Assembly: GCF_009363155.1 (NCBI RefSeq)
Contig: NZ_CP045302.1
Coordinates: forward strand, 323,001-387,000
DNA length: 64,000 nt
Direction: 5' to 3'
From: Azotobacter salinestris
Lineage (GTDB): Bacteria > Pseudomonadota > Gammaproteobacteria > Pseudomonadales > Pseudomonadaceae
Shown here: positions 1 through 9,535 of the stretch, piece after piece
How the letters are laid out: each line of letters starts with the position of its first letter
Position numbering within the stretch: the first letter of the stretch is position 1
The notes under the pieces: generated by a model
Told to the model about the DNA's origin: nothing
The model's database searches: none
What the model saw: only the letters and a program-made list of their open reading frames with translations
Translations under genes and position numbers: made by a program

Positions 1-5
1 CCGCT

Positions 6-656
6 TCAGACGTCGCGGGCCTCCTGCTTCCAGCGAGGAAAGAACCTGGGGGTGCGCTGGGCGTATTGCTCGAATTCGGCCCCGAACTGGCGATCCATTT
101 CCGCTTCTTCGGTGATTGCCAGGCGGCCATACATCGCCACCAGAATCGGGAACATGATCAGGGTCAGCAGGGTCGGCCACTGCAACAGGAAGCCGAGCAG
201 GATCAGTACGAATGCCACGTACTGCGGGTGGCGAATTCGCGCATAGGGGCCGGTAGTTGCCAACTGGTGGTTGCGTTGTGCCCGATAGAGGACATTCCAG
301 GCACTGGCCAGCAGATAGAAACCGAAGCCGAGAAACAGGTAGCTGGCGATATGCGGAATGCCGAAGTGGGGATTGCCCTTTCCGCCCGCCAGGGTCGACC
401 ACAGGTGACCGGCATCGTGGGACAGGATGTCGAGTTCCGGGTATCTGCTCTGCAGCCAGCCGGACAGCAGGTAGATGGTCAGCGGAAAGCCGTACATCTC
501 CACGAAGAGCGCGACGATGAAGGCGGAAAATGCGCCGAAACTCCGCCAGTCCCGTGCGCTCTCCGGCTTGAAGAAACTGAAGGCGAACATGATGAAGACG
601 GCCGAGTTCAGGATGACCAGCGACCATAATCCGTAGGCTGGCTCAGCGTGGTCCAT
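6..656 (-). CDS. Isoprenylcysteine carboxyl methyltransferase-like membrane protein
   Basis: The predicted protein has 216 residues and several membrane segments. Its C-terminal half carries the signature of the ICMT/phospholipid methyltransferase superfamily: the stretch GPYARIRHPQY followed by a hydrophobic hairpin and an acidic Glu-Glu helix. Members use S-adenosylmethionine to methylate membrane-embedded substrates, but the substrate cannot be read here. A longer reading begins at 698. I chose the internal ATG at 656 because the longer form would overlap the upstream DUF2933 gene by 56 bases rather than 14. The two genes look like an operon. Genes of this type often sit in copper/heavy-metal resistance clusters (family knowledge), which fits the divergent metal-ligand-rich genes. 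Confidence 0.75.
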   Translation of the reverse strand: MDHAEPAYGLWSLVILNSAVFIMFAFSFFKPESARDWRSFGAFSAFIVALFVEMYGFPLTIYLLSGWLQSRYPELDILSHDAGHLWSTLAGGKGNPHFGIPHIASYLFLGFGFYLLASAWNVLYRAQRNHQLATTGPYARIRHPQYVAFVLILLGFLLQWPTLLTLIMFPILVAMYGRLAITEEAEMDRQFGAEFEQYAQRTPRFFPRWKQEARDV

Positions 657-891
657 GAGGGCTCTCCTTGTCTGTTCCGTGCTTGTCGTTTCCGCCATGA
701 CCGCGATGCATGAACAAATGCATCAGGGGGCAGGCAAGAAACAGCAGATAGGGCAGCGCACCCAGGACATGTGCCGTGTGTTCGGTGAGCAGGAAATAAC
801 CTGCCACGGCCCCGATCACAAGCAGGCCGATGGCGTAGCGGGAGCGCCAGAAACCGCCGGGTGTTTCATGCATTCCATGATCATGTTTCAT
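643..891 (-). CDS. DUF2933 small membrane protein
   Basis: This 82-residue protein has a His-rich N-terminus (MKHDHGMHE), two closely spaced hydrophobic segments (about residues 18-36 and 41-60) and a His/Gly/Lys-rich tail. That is the usual build of DUF2933 proteins, which recur beside copper- and metal-efflux genes; their function is unknown. The start has only a weak GGGA ribosome site. It overlaps the downstream methyltransferase-like gene by about 14 bases, so the two are probably co-translated. Histidines at both ends suggest metal contact, which is inference. Confidence 0.7.
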   Translation of the reverse strand: MKHDHGMHETPGGFWRSRYAIGLLVIGAVAGYFLLTEHTAHVLGALPYLLFLACPLMHLFMHRGHGGNDKHGTDKESPHGPR

Positions 892-1284
892 GATTGTTTC
901 CCGTTGCCGCTTGCTTCAATGGAGCCGGCCAATCATTCGCTCCGTGCTTTATAGCTATCCGCCATTCATGTCGGCATTACATTGATGCCGCTCAAGACTC
1001 ATCGATTTTACGTCTGTTATTTATGGGTTCGACTTAGTGTAGTGCTGTCAAGACGGAAAACTTGAAACTGACGCAAATGTAATGAAAAGCCCTTTCTGAT
1101 AAGCAGTTGCTGCCTGTCATCCGCTCGAGCGGCTATTGTCGGCCTTACATAAATGTAATCGAAGCCCCCTCTTTCACCATGGCAGATTAGGGGGTAAGCG
1201 GGCAGGGCAACTATTTTTATCCTGGCGGTATCGCCGGCTTTTCCGGGTATCGCCACTTCGTGCCAATCCATGAGGGCTTGAAAC
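892..1284. promoter_or_regulatory. Divergent intergenic region with TTACAT/ATGTAA palindrome
   Basis: This non-coding gap of 393 bases separates two divergent units. At 1145-1158 it holds a perfect palindrome, TTACAT-AA-ATGTAA. Related half-sites are ATTACATTGATG near 975-986 and ATGTAATG near 1078-1085. Repeated inverted hexamers between divergent genes suggest a shared regulator. Given the neighbours, a metal-responsive response regulator of the CopR/CusR type is possible but unproven. No gene was recognised here. Confidence 0.5.
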
Positions 1285-1611
1285 ATGAGCAACTTTCCGA
1301 AACGCAAGATCCTGCTGTCCGGCTTCCTCGCCCTTGTCCTGGGGGCCGCCCTGCAACTGCCTGCCCTGGCGGCGCACCACGAGCACAAGGAGGACTCCGG
1401 CAGCACCCAGGACTATCAGGAGCAGCAGGGGCGCAAGGGCGGCACCATGGGCGACGAGCGCAAGATGGAGCACGACGGCCACGAGAAGCGAATGGAGGAG
1501 ATGCACGAGCAGCACATGCAGCCCGATGACGAGGAGGAGGGCGACACGGACCTGGACCGCAGCGGGCAGGGCACTTCCGAAGACGGCAGTGACGGCACCA
1601 TGGAAGAATGA
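1285..1611 (+). CDS. Secreted His/Met/acid-rich small protein
   Basis: The protein has 108 residues. It begins with a clear signal peptide (KRK, a hydrophobic core, cleavage near ALAA at residues 27-30). The mature part is low-complexity and hydrophilic, rich in His, Met, Glu and Asp (HHEHKED, KMEHDGHEKRMEEMHEQHM). Such composition is typical of periplasmic metal chelators, especially for copper, but no named family is certain. The cytochrome c gene follows 59 bases downstream on the same strand. A helical charged segment lies at about residues 45-80. Function is inferred from composition only. Confidence 0.6.
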   Translation: MSNFPKRKILLSGFLALVLGAALQLPALAAHHEHKEDSGSTQDYQEQQGRKGGTMGDERKMEHDGHEKRMEEMHEQHMQPDDEEEGDTDLDRSGQGTSEDGSDGTMEE

Positions 1612-1670
1612 TCTCCCGGGCAGCGGCGGGGCATTCGCGCCCTGCTGCTTCCGATGTGAAAAGGACAAGC

Positions 1671-2309
1671 ATGGGAATTCTCAAGACACTGACCTGGAGC
1701 GGCCTTGCCGTCGTCGCGCTCGGCGCCGGCGTCCTGTATTCGGGGCTGATCGACGTGGGCGCCGACGCGCCGCATTCCGCGCCGGTGCGGGCTCTGCTGG
1801 AGACGGCCCGGGAGCGCTCGGTCGCCGTGCGCGCCAGGGGCATCCAGGTGCCCGATCTCGCCGACGAGGCCATGATCCGCGCCGGGGCCGGCAACTACGA
1901 CGCCATGTGCGTCGGCTGTCACCTGGCACCGGGGCTCACCGAGACGGAGCTGGGCCGCGGGCTCTATCCGGCGCCGCCGAATCTGGGCGAGGTTGGCTAC
2001 GCAGGCGACCCGGCCGGCGCGTTCTGGGTCATCAAGCACGGGATCAAGGCCACTGCCATGCCGGCCTGGGGCCGGAGCATGGACGATCCGTACATCTGGG
2101 AGCTCGTGGCCTTCCTCGGCCGGCTGCCGAGCCTCGATGCCGAGAGTTACCGGAGGATGGTGGAGAGCAGCCCCGGGCACCGCCACGGCGGCGGGAGCAT
2201 GGGGCCGGAAGCAGCGCAGGGCGGCCCGGCTCATGGGCCGTCCGCTCCCGTCGAGGTGCCAGCCTCGGAGGTCCATATCCATGGCGACGGAGAACGGCAC
2301 GTCCATTGA
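1671..2309 (+). CDS. Membrane-anchored c-type cytochrome with His-rich tail
   Basis: The protein has 212 residues. It has an N-terminal membrane anchor (about 7-26), a single haem-binding motif CVGCH at 80-84, and a likely axial Met in the segment TAMPAWGRSM. The fold matches monohaem class I cytochrome c in the periplasm. The last 50 residues are unusual for a cytochrome: rich in His and Gly (HRHGGG, HIHGDGERHVH), which suggests metal binding. The ATG at 1671 is chosen because AAGGAC lies just upstream; an upstream in-frame ATG at 1608 would overlap the preceding gene and destroy the signal-anchor position. It may pass electrons in metal detoxification (inference). Confidence 0.8.
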   Translation: MGILKTLTWSGLAVVALGAGVLYSGLIDVGADAPHSAPVRALLETARERSVAVRARGIQVPDLADEAMIRAGAGNYDAMCVGCHLAPGLTETELGRGLYPAPPNLGEVGYAGDPAGAFWVIKHGIKATAMPAWGRSMDDPYIWELVAFLGRLPSLDAESYRRMVESSPGHRHGGGSMGPEAAQGGPAHGPSAPVEVPASEVHIHGDGERHVH

Positions 2310-2702
2310 GAAGCCGTGGGCAAAACAGGCAGGCTGACGCGAGGCCGACTGGCTCCTGAAGCCAGACTCCGCAGGGGCTATTCCTGCGACTCTTCGAACT
2401 TGTCCTGCCATCCGTTTACTTGTGCATCAACTTCCGTATCAAAGTCCAGACTCTGGTTTTTTCCGGTCCGATTCGAAAACCATGAATACGGAACTTGGCA
2501 AGATAAAGACAGTCTTGAAAGAGCTACCGCAAGGCAGATGGTCAAGTAATTTCGGCCTACTGTCGAGGCTCGAAAAAGTTTCCCCGAGTATCTGGGCAAG
2601 TTTACCAACAGGCTGCCGGGCTGGAGCCGGCTCTGGTGTGTCCAGACGATAGGGCCGCTCGTTGAGAGCAATTACAATTAAAGTCAGCACAAGGATAGTT
2701 GT
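2310..2702. other. Intergenic stretch without a recognised gene
   Basis: This region is clearly lower in GC than its surroundings. Short open frames exist on both strands but none shows family signatures or a convincing ribosome site. The 3' end supplies AAGGATAG, 9 bases before the ATG at 2703, the ribosome site for the next gene. The drop in GC may mark an old junction. Confidence 0.4.
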
Positions 2703-5645
2703 ATGGCGACTTCGATATCGGTTAATACCGCGCCGAGCTTCGGCCTTCGATCGGCCAGCGGCAAGCTGGTCGTGGATGTGGATGGACTCAACGATTACGG
2801 CCATGCCCTGGCCCTGCAGCCCGACGGCCGGATTCTGCTGGCAGGGCGCAGCTACAGCATCGCCAGCAAGAGTTACGACTTCGGCGTGATCAGGTTGAAT
2901 GCCGATGGCTCGCTCGATACCGGCTTCGATGGCGACGGCAAGGCCGCCTTCGCCATTGGGGACTCCTTCGATGGCGCGCGAAGCCTGAGCGTACTGCCGG
3001 ACGACAAGATTCTGGTGGCGGGATACAGCTATACGACCAGCAATAACCCTGACTTCGCCCTGATCCGGCTGAATGCCGACGGCACGCTGGATACCGGCTT
3101 CGGCGATGCTGGCCAGATCGTCGTCGATATCGGCGGAGGAGGAGACCAGGATTCCGCCTATGACCTGGCCGTGCAGCCCGACGGCAAGATCCTGCTGGCG
3201 GGCGAGAGCCACTCCAACTTCACGGTGATCCGGCTGAACGCCGATGGCACGCTGGATAGCGGCTTCGGTGTCGATGGCAAGGTCGCGGATCTCGGCGGCA
3301 GCCAGAGCGAGAGCCTGTTCCTGCAGCCCGACGGCAGGATTCTGCTGGTGGGTCCGACCTACAACGCCAGCAGCGGCAATTACGATTTCGGCGTGCTCCG
3401 CCTGAATGCCGACGGCACACTCGACACCGGCTTCGGCACCGACGGCAAGGTCACCTTCGACGGTGGGGGTCACGAATACGGTAATGACCTGATCGTGCAG
3501 CCGGACGGCAAGATCCTGGTAGCCGGCATTGCCGACATGAGCGCCACCAGCACTCCGAACAACAACTTCAGTGTGCTCCGTCTTAACGCCGACGGCTCGC
3601 TCGATACCGGCTTCAGCGAGGATGGCGAGGCCATCGTCGATGTTGCCAGGCACCATGATTTCGGCTTCAGCATGGCCCTGCAGCCCGACGGCAGGATCCT
3701 GGTGGCGGGCATGAGCCGGGTGAGCGGCGACCCCAACAGCAACTACAACTTCAGCGTGGTCCGCCTGAATGCCGACGGCACGCTGGATACCAGCTTCAGC
3801 GACGACGGCAAGGCCACCTTCGATGTCGGCGGCAGCTACGATGAAGGCCGCAGCCTGACCGTGCAGCCCGACGGCAAGATCCTGCTGGCGGGCTCCAGCT
3901 ACAACCCCGGCAGCGGCAATTACGACTTCAGCGTGATCCGTCTGAACGTCGACGGCACGCTCGATACCTCGTTTGGCAGCCCGACCGGCAGCCCGAGTTC
4001 GCTGGGCGGTACGGCCCACTACACCGAGGGCGCGGCGCCCGTCCTGCTGGATGCCAGTGTGGCGATCTTCGATACCGAACTGGCCGCCCTCGATGGCGGT
4101 GCCGGCAACTACGCGGGCGCCAGCATCACCCTGAGCCGCCAGGGCGGGCCTTCCCCAGAGGATCTGTTCTTCGCGCTCGGCGATCTCGCCTTCAGCGATG
4201 GCGCTGCCGTGCTGTCCGGCGTGACGGTGGGCAGTGTCGGCCAGGCGGACGGCACGCTGGGCATCGCCTTCAATGCCAACGCCTCGCAGGCACGGGTCGA
4301 CGAGGTGCTCTCCAGCATCGGCTACGCCAACACGGCCGATGCGCCCCCGGACAGCATTCGCATCGATTGGGCTTTCCGGGACGGCAGCGGCAGCGACGCG
4401 CTGTCCGTGACCGACGGCACGACCGTCCATTTGCTCAATACCAACGACGCGCCGACCGTGGAGCTCCCGTTGCGGGTCGCCGCGAACGAGGACGATGCCG
4501 CCTTTACCGTCGATCTGCTGGCCGGGGCCAGCGATCCCGATGGCGACAGCCTTGAGGTGATCGACGCCGGGCTGCTGCCGGGAGGCATCACCCTCTCCGG
4601 CAACCTGCTGACCGTCGACCCGGGCCATGCCGCCTTCCAGCATCTGGCCGCCGGTGCCACACGGGAGATCCTGGTCGACTACCGGATCAGCGATGGTATC
4701 GACAGCATCGGGCAGATCCTCGGCCTCTCGATCCGGGGTGTGAATGACGCGCCCCGGACGACGGCGGTCTCCCTCTCTGGCGTGGAGAATGCGCCCCTGT
4801 TGATTCCGCTGGTCGAGGATTACGTCCGCGATCCCGATGCCGGCAGCCAGCTCCATATCGGCGCGGTGACCGCCATCGACTACGCCTGGGCAGGCGATAC
4901 GGCCTCGACCGCGCTGACGCATCCCATCACCGGCCAAGCCGTATCGCTCGACGTCCTGGCCGGCACGACCGTGGTGTCCAGCGATGGCAAATCCCTGCTG
5001 CTCAGCCCCGCCAGCGAGCTGGAGTGGATGAGCGCCGGCCAGAAGATCACGGCGACGGTCCACTACAGCGTGGAGGACGAGAGGGGGGCCGCCACGACCG
5101 GCAGCATTGCCGTGACGCTTTCCGGGGCGGCCGCGGATGAGCGCAGGGGCGCCGACGATCTGGCGGGCAGCCAGGCCGGGGATGTCCTGGAGGGAGGAAA
5201 TGGCAAGGATACCCAGCAGGGGTACGGCGGCAGCGACGCGCTGTACGGGGGCAGCGGCGACGATGAGCTCCGCGGCGACAAGGATGTCGACTACCTCTAC
5301 GGCGACAAGGGCGACGATCTGCTCGACGGGGGAGCGGGCAACGACGTGCTGTTCGGTGGCAAGGGCGACGACCTGCTCATCGGCGGCGCCGGCAGCGATC
5401 ACTTCGTGTTCGGGCCGCGGTCGGACAGTGATCGCATCCTCGACTTCGTCAAGGGCATCGATACCCTGCACTTCGTCGACTTCGGGAGGCCGGGCATCAG
5501 CGCCGAGGCCTTCGTCGCGGAACATGTGTCCGGCGACGGGGAAGGCGGTCTGCTCATCGATCTCGGCAGCAGCGCGATCACCCTGGTGGGAGTGAGCGAT
5601 ACCCAGGGCCTGGCGGAGTCGATTTCCTTCGTCATGTCCTCCTGA
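2703..5645 (+). CDS. Delta-60 repeat, cadherin-like, RTX-terminated giant secreted protein
   Basis: This 980-residue protein has no N-terminal signal peptide. Residues 20-430 hold seven delta-60 repeats, each with a core like RLNADGTLDTGFG followed by QPDGKILLAG; these are expected to form a beta-propeller. Residues 430-830 contain cadherin/VCBS-like modules (SDPDGDSLEV, SDGIDSIGQ, VNDAP linkers). Residues 840-910 carry RTX nonapeptides (GGSGDDELRG, GGAGNDVLFG) that bind calcium, followed by a C-terminal beta segment. This plan is typical of type I secretion substrates acting at or beyond the cell surface as adhesins or matrix proteins. No type I exporter is in the window, so the transporter must be elsewhere. 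The repeats at DNA level also create a very long shadow frame on the opposite strand. Confidence 0.85.
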   Translation: MATSISVNTAPSFGLRSASGKLVVDVDGLNDYGHALALQPDGRILLAGRSYSIASKSYDFGVIRLNADGSLDTGFDGDGKAAFAIGDSFDGARSLSVLPDDKILVAGYSYTTSNNPDFALIRLNADGTLDTGFGDAGQIVVDIGGGGDQDSAYDLAVQPDGKILLAGESHSNFTVIRLNADGTLDSGFGVDGKVADLGGSQSESLFLQPDGRILLVGPTYNASSGNYDFGVLRLNADGTLDTGFGTDGKVTFDGGGHEYGNDLIVQPDGKILVAGIADMSATSTPNNNFSVLRLNADGSLDTGFSEDGEAIVDVARHHDFGFSMALQPDGRILVAGMSRVSGDPNSNYNFSVVRLNADGTLDTSFSDDGKATFDVGGSYDEGRSLTVQPDGKILLAGSSYNPGSGNYDFSVIRLNVDGTLDTSFGSPTGSPSSLGGTAHYTEGAAPVLLDASVAIFDTELAALDGGAGNYAGASITLSRQGGPSPEDLFFALGDLAFSDGAAVLSGVTVGSVGQADGTLGIAFNANASQARVDEVLSSIGYANTADAPPDSIRIDWAFRDGSGSDALSVTDGTTVHLLNTNDAPTVELPLRVAANEDDAAFTVDLLAGASDPDGDSLEVIDAGLLPGGITLSGNLLTVDPGHAAFQHLAAGATREILVDYRISDGIDSIGQILGLSIRGVNDAPRTTAVSLSGVENAPLLIPLVEDYVRDPDAGSQLHIGAVTAIDYAWAGDTASTALTHPITGQAVSLDVLAGTTVVSSDGKSLLLSPASELEWMSAGQKITATVHYSVEDERGAATTGSIAVTLSGAAADERRGADDLAGSQAGDVLEGGNGKDTQQGYGGSDALYGGSGDDELRGDKDVDYLYGDKGDDLLDGGAGNDVLFGGKGDDLLIGGAGSDHFVFGPRSDSDRILDFVKGIDTLHFVDFGRPGISAEAFVAEHVSGDGEGGLLIDLGSSAITLVGVSDTQGLAESISFVMSS

Positions 5646-5772
5646 GGCAAAGAGCGAGCCCGACGGGACCACGCCCGGGGGCTTGACGCTTTGTTCACCT
5701 GCTTTTGACGGGTTGTACATGCCCCTATGAATAGAGTGGTTGCCACAGACTTCTTCGAGGAGTGTGGCAACC

Positions 5773-7938
5773 ATGTTCTCGAGCCGCCCTGCCGGACTCG
5801 CCTTTTTGCAGAAACACCGCCGGGCGTCGGTCCGGCAACTCCAGGAACCGCGCCCAGGGATAGGGGACGAGGCAAGTTACCGGCAGTCCGTCGCTCGAAT
5901 CGCCTGCAGCATCTCCCTCCGCCAGCATCTGGCCTTCACCCTGGCCAGCGCCGCCGTGCTGATGCTCCTGTACTCCCTGCTGCGCCTGGCCCTGCTGCTC
6001 TACAACAGCGAGCAGATCGGCCCGGCGTCCGCCGCGACCCTGGCCGAGGCCTTTCTCAACGGCCTGCGCTTCGATCTGCGGCTGGTCGCGTACATCTGCG
6101 CGCCCCTGGTGCTGGCCGTGATCAGCCGGCGGGCGATGCGGGCAAGGGCGCTGCTGTGCGCCTGGCTGACGTTGTTCGCCAGCCTCACCCTGTTTTTCGG
6201 CGTGCTGGAGCTGGACTTCTACCGCGAGTTCCACCAGCGGCTGAACAACCTGGTGCTCCAGTACCTGAAGGAAGATCCGCAAACCGTCCTGAGCATGCTC
6301 TGGCACGGCTTCCCGGTCCTCCGCTACTTGCTCGCCTGGCTGCTGGCGACGCTGCTGCTGGGCTGGCTGTTCAGGCGCCTGGATTTGTTCACCCGCTCGC
6401 CGGCCGTGGATGGCCGGCAACAGGAGGGCGGCCGCTGGCCGGTCCGCGTCCTGACTTTGGCGATCTGCCTGGCGCTGGCCGTGCTCGCCGGGCGCGGGAC
6501 CCTGCGTCAGGGGCCGCCGCTGCAGTGGGGCGATGCCTTCACCACCGACTCGATGTTCGCCAACCGGCTCGGTCTCAACGGCACCCTGACCCTGGCGGAT
6601 GCGCTGCGCAGCCAGCTCTCCGATCATCGCGACAACCGCTGGAAGGCCGGCCTGGCGGATGACGAGGCCCGCCAGACCGTGCGGCAGATGCTGCTGACCG
6701 ACGCCGACCGGCTGGTCGACGGGGACAGCGCCGCGGTACGCCGCGACTATCGGCCGCCGCTCGGCGGCACCCTGCCGGTGCGCAACGTGGTGGTGATCCT
6801 GATGGAAAGCTTCGCCGGCCATTACGTCGGGGCGCTGGGCGCGCCAGGCGGTATCACGCCGAACTTCGACCGGCTGGCCGGGGAAGGGCTGCTGTTCACC
6901 CGCTTCTTCTCCAACGGCACCCATACCCATCAGGGCATGTTCGCCAGCATGGCCTGCTTCCCCAATCTGCCCGGCTTCGAATACCTGATGCAGACGCCCG
7001 AGGGCGGCCATCGGTTCTCGGGGCTGCCGCAACTGCTCGGCGAGCGCGGCTACGACAGCCTGTACGTCTACAACGGCGATTTCGCCTGGGACAACCAGTC
7101 GGGCTTCTTCGGCAGCCAGGGGATGAAGACCTTCATCGGCCGGCACGACTTCGTCGATCCGGTGTTCTCTGACCCGACCTGGGGCGTCTCCGATCAGGAC
7201 ATGTTCGACCGCGCCGCCGAGGAGCTGGAGCGCCGCAGCGAGGCCGGCAAGCCGTTCTACGCCCTGCTGCAGACGCTCTCCAACCACACGCCTTACGCCC
7301 TGCCGGAGCACCTGCCGGTGGCGCCGGTGAGCGGCTTCGGCGAGCTGGACCAGCGCCTGACCGCCATGCGCTATGCCGACTGGGCGCTCGGGCGCTTCTT
7401 CGACAGGGTCCGTCACGCGCCTTATTTCCAGGACACCCTGTTCGTGGTGGTCGGCGACCACGGCTTCGGCAGCCGCGAGCAGCTCACCGAGATGGACCTG
7501 CTGCGCTTCAACGTGCCCCTGCTGCTGATAGGTCCGGGCGTGCAGGAGAAGTTCGGCGCCCGCCGCGACATCGTCGGCACCCAGGTCGACATGGTGCCGA
7601 CCATCATGGGCCGCCTCGGCGGTACGGTCCGTCACCAGTGCTGGGGCCGCGACCTGCTCGCCCTGCCGGCGGCAAGTCCTGGGTTCGGCGTCATCAAACC
7701 CTCGGGCGGCGACCAGACCGTCGCCCTGGTCAGCGGCGACCGGGTGCTGGTGCAACCCCCCGGCCTGCCGGCGAAGGTCTACCGCTATCGCCTCGGCAGC
7801 GAGCCTGCCAGCCTGCCGCTCGCCGCGGTACCCGACGAAGCGCTGCTGAAGCGCCAGCTCGGCGCCTTCCTGCAGACGGCCACCGCCAGCCTGCTGGACG
7901 ACACGGCCGGGGTGACCGACGGCAGGCCGGCGCGCTGA
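5773..7938 (+). CDS. LtaS-type membrane sulfatase / phosphoglycerol transferase family
   Basis: The protein has 721 residues: about four to five membrane segments in residues 40-235, then a periplasmic alkaline-phosphatase-superfamily domain from about residue 330. Visible motifs are VVVILMESFAGHYVG (metal-binding Glu), the nucleophile region NGTHTHQG, and VVGDHGFG (Asp-His pair). Relatives include lipoteichoic acid synthase and OpgB/MdoB-like phosphoglycerol transferases; in Gram-negatives they decorate periplasmic glucans or lipids. A TTG reading at 5740 is possible, but the ATG at 5773 has GAGGAG at 5757-5762. It runs convergently into the RTX gene with only 12 bases between stops. The substrate is unknown. 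Confidence 0.85.
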   Translation: MFSSRPAGLAFLQKHRRASVRQLQEPRPGIGDEASYRQSVARIACSISLRQHLAFTLASAAVLMLLYSLLRLALLLYNSEQIGPASAATLAEAFLNGLRFDLRLVAYICAPLVLAVISRRAMRARALLCAWLTLFASLTLFFGVLELDFYREFHQRLNNLVLQYLKEDPQTVLSMLWHGFPVLRYLLAWLLATLLLGWLFRRLDLFTRSPAVDGRQQEGGRWPVRVLTLAICLALAVLAGRGTLRQGPPLQWGDAFTTDSMFANRLGLNGTLTLADALRSQLSDHRDNRWKAGLADDEARQTVRQMLLTDADRLVDGDSAAVRRDYRPPLGGTLPVRNVVVILMESFAGHYVGALGAPGGITPNFDRLAGEGLLFTRFFSNGTHTHQGMFASMACFPNLPGFEYLMQTPEGGHRFSGLPQLLGERGYDSLYVYNGDFAWDNQSGFFGSQGMKTFIGRHDFVDPVFSDPTWGVSDQDMFDRAAEELERRSEAGKPFYALLQTLSNHTPYALPEHLPVAPVSGFGELDQRLTAMRYADWALGRFFDRVRHAPYFQDTLFVVVGDHGFGSREQLTEMDLLRFNVPLLLIGPGVQEKFGARRDIVGTQVDMVPTIMGRLGGTVRHQCWGRDLLALPAASPGFGVIKPSGGDQTVALVSGDRVLVQPPGLPAKVYRYRLGSEPASLPLAAVPDEALLKRQLGAFLQTATASLLDDTAGVTDGRPAR

Positions 7939-7950
7939 GGGGGCCCTGCT

Positions 7951-9387
7951 TCAGGCGAGGGGCCAGTCGGCAAGAGAGAGGGATATCCCCACGGAGGAAA
8001 TCCCGCCCGCTTCGGGAAACAGCAGCATTGATCCCTCCGTGGTGAGCGCCGGGTCGTCGACGAAGGCACCATTCACGCCGGTGTCGGCGTCGAACATGAA
8101 GTCGTCCTGCGCCATGTCGTGCCTGGCGATGCCCGCCAGCCGGATCGAGCCTTCGATCCAGCTGACGAGGGTATCGGCACCGTCTTCGGCAATGGTGATG
8201 TCCTGCGGCCCGAGGTCCTTGAAGGCGATGTGGTCGAAGGCGCCGGGACCGGCCGTGAAGCCGCCGACGACCAGGTCGTGGCCGCTGTCGCGGGAGACGA
8301 TGAAGGCGTCGGCGCCGTCGCCGCCATCGAGGCTGTCATCGCCGCTGCCGCCTTCGAGCATGTCGTGCCCGGCGCCCGCACTCAGCGTGTCATTTCCGGC
8401 TCCGCCCATGAGGTTGTCTGCTTTCGTCCCACCTTCCAGCCAGTCGTCGCCGTCGCCCCCTCTCAGGTCGTCCATGCCCGGGCCGCCATCGAGATGATCG
8501 TTGCCGGCGTCGCCCCGCAGGTCATCATCGCCGTCGCTGCCGGAAAGGTCGTCGTCGCCCTCCAGGCCGAGGTAGTAATCGCGGGCCGCGGTGCCGGCGA
8601 AGACATCGCGGCCCGCGTCGCCGATCCGGACATTGAATTCGTCGAAGCGGAAATCGGCGTCATCCGTGAGCGGCTCCGCTCGTGACGGAGGGGCCGCTCT
8701 TGTCGGGGGCGCGGCCCTGGCCAGGTCATCCATGGCATGGGCGCCGCCGACCGGCAGTAGGTGATTGTCCTCGGTGAACATGAAATCGTCCTGCGCCAGC
8801 TCGCCTTTGTCCACGCCGACCAGCAGCACCGAGCCCTGTCCGTCGTTCCAGCTGACTCGCGTGCCGGCGGCCGCCTGCTCGAAGTCGAGGTCGTCCGGGT
8901 GGATGTGATGCAGCGCGAGGTGATCGAAGATCCCGGGGCCTGCCTGGAAGTCGAAGATCAGGTCGTGACCGCTCGAGGGATCGACCATGAAGGCGTCGCC
9001 ACCCCGGCCGCCGATCAGCACATCGTCCCCGGTGCCGCCTTCGAGATCGCCATGCCCGTCCCCCTCGTCGAGCCAGTCGCGGCCTTCCGCGCCGCGCAGG
9101 GTGTCGGCCTTGGCCTGGCCGAGCAGAATGTCGGCGCCTTCGCCGCCATCGAGGTGATCCGCACCGTCCCCGCCATCCAGATAGTCGCTGCCGGCGCCCC
9201 CGAGCAGATCGTCGTCCCGGTCGCTGCCGGGAAGAAAATCCGGATCGTTGCGACCGAAGGCGACGTTCATGCCGTCCTCGCGCGGATCGAAGCGATCGGC
9301 GCGATCCGTGCCGATGAAGAGGCGGTAGTCGTCGACGTCGAGTCGAGTGGCTTCGCTTGCCATGTCCCGTCTGAATCTGCTGACCAT
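7951..9387 (-). CDS. RTX calcium-binding repeat protein, two-block
   Basis: The protein has 478 residues. It contains two separate RTX nonapeptide blocks (about residues 45-125 and 275-370; units such as GGAGSDYLDG and GGPGMDDLRG). Each is followed by a similar globular segment ending in a phrase like DDFMFTEDNHL or DDFMFDADTG, so the protein is an internal tandem duplication. Calcium-dependent folding outside the cell after type I secretion is expected. The ATG at 9387 is preceded by GGAGG at ideal spacing; an upstream frame extending to 9486 lacks a ribosome site. No catalytic domain is apparent. It could be a matrix protein or a partner of the larger RTX protein upstream (inference). Confidence 0.8.
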   Translation of the reverse strand: MVSRFRRDMASEATRLDVDDYRLFIGTDRADRFDPREDGMNVAFGRNDPDFLPGSDRDDDLLGGAGSDYLDGGDGADHLDGGEGADILLGQAKADTLRGAEGRDWLDEGDGHGDLEGGTGDDVLIGGRGGDAFMVDPSSGHDLIFDFQAGPGIFDHLALHHIHPDDLDFEQAAAGTRVSWNDGQGSVLLVGVDKGELAQDDFMFTEDNHLLPVGGAHAMDDLARAAPPTRAAPPSRAEPLTDDADFRFDEFNVRIGDAGRDVFAGTAARDYYLGLEGDDDLSGSDGDDDLRGDAGNDHLDGGPGMDDLRGGDGDDWLEGGTKADNLMGGAGNDTLSAGAGHDMLEGGSGDDSLDGGDGADAFIVSRDSGHDLVVGGFTAGPGAFDHIAFKDLGPQDITIAEDGADTLVSWIEGSIRLAGIARHDMAQDDFMFDADTGVNGAFVDDPALTTEGSMLLFPEAGGISSVGISLSLADWPLA

Positions 9388-9535
9388 GAAGTAACCTCCG
9401 AGCGTTGCGGCGGATCGCTCGGCCTGCCAGGCAGGGGCAATGGGTGCATGGGCGACAGGCCGACAACAGTTACCGACTTTCGGCAAACGGCGGGGGTTCC
9501 GGCGCCTTTCCCGGCGGCGATGCCCGGTCCTGGCC

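Noticed and set aside
2880-3990. Regular repeats that might suggest a CRISPR or minisatellite
   Set aside because: The period is protein-level (delta-60 repeats) and in frame. Repeats are degenerate at DNA level, without unique spacers.
2439-5774. 1111-residue open frame on the minus strand
   Set aside because: It is the antisense of the repeat-rich delta-60/RTX gene; high GC and repeats keep the frame open. It shows no domain, and the plus strand encodes a clear protein family.
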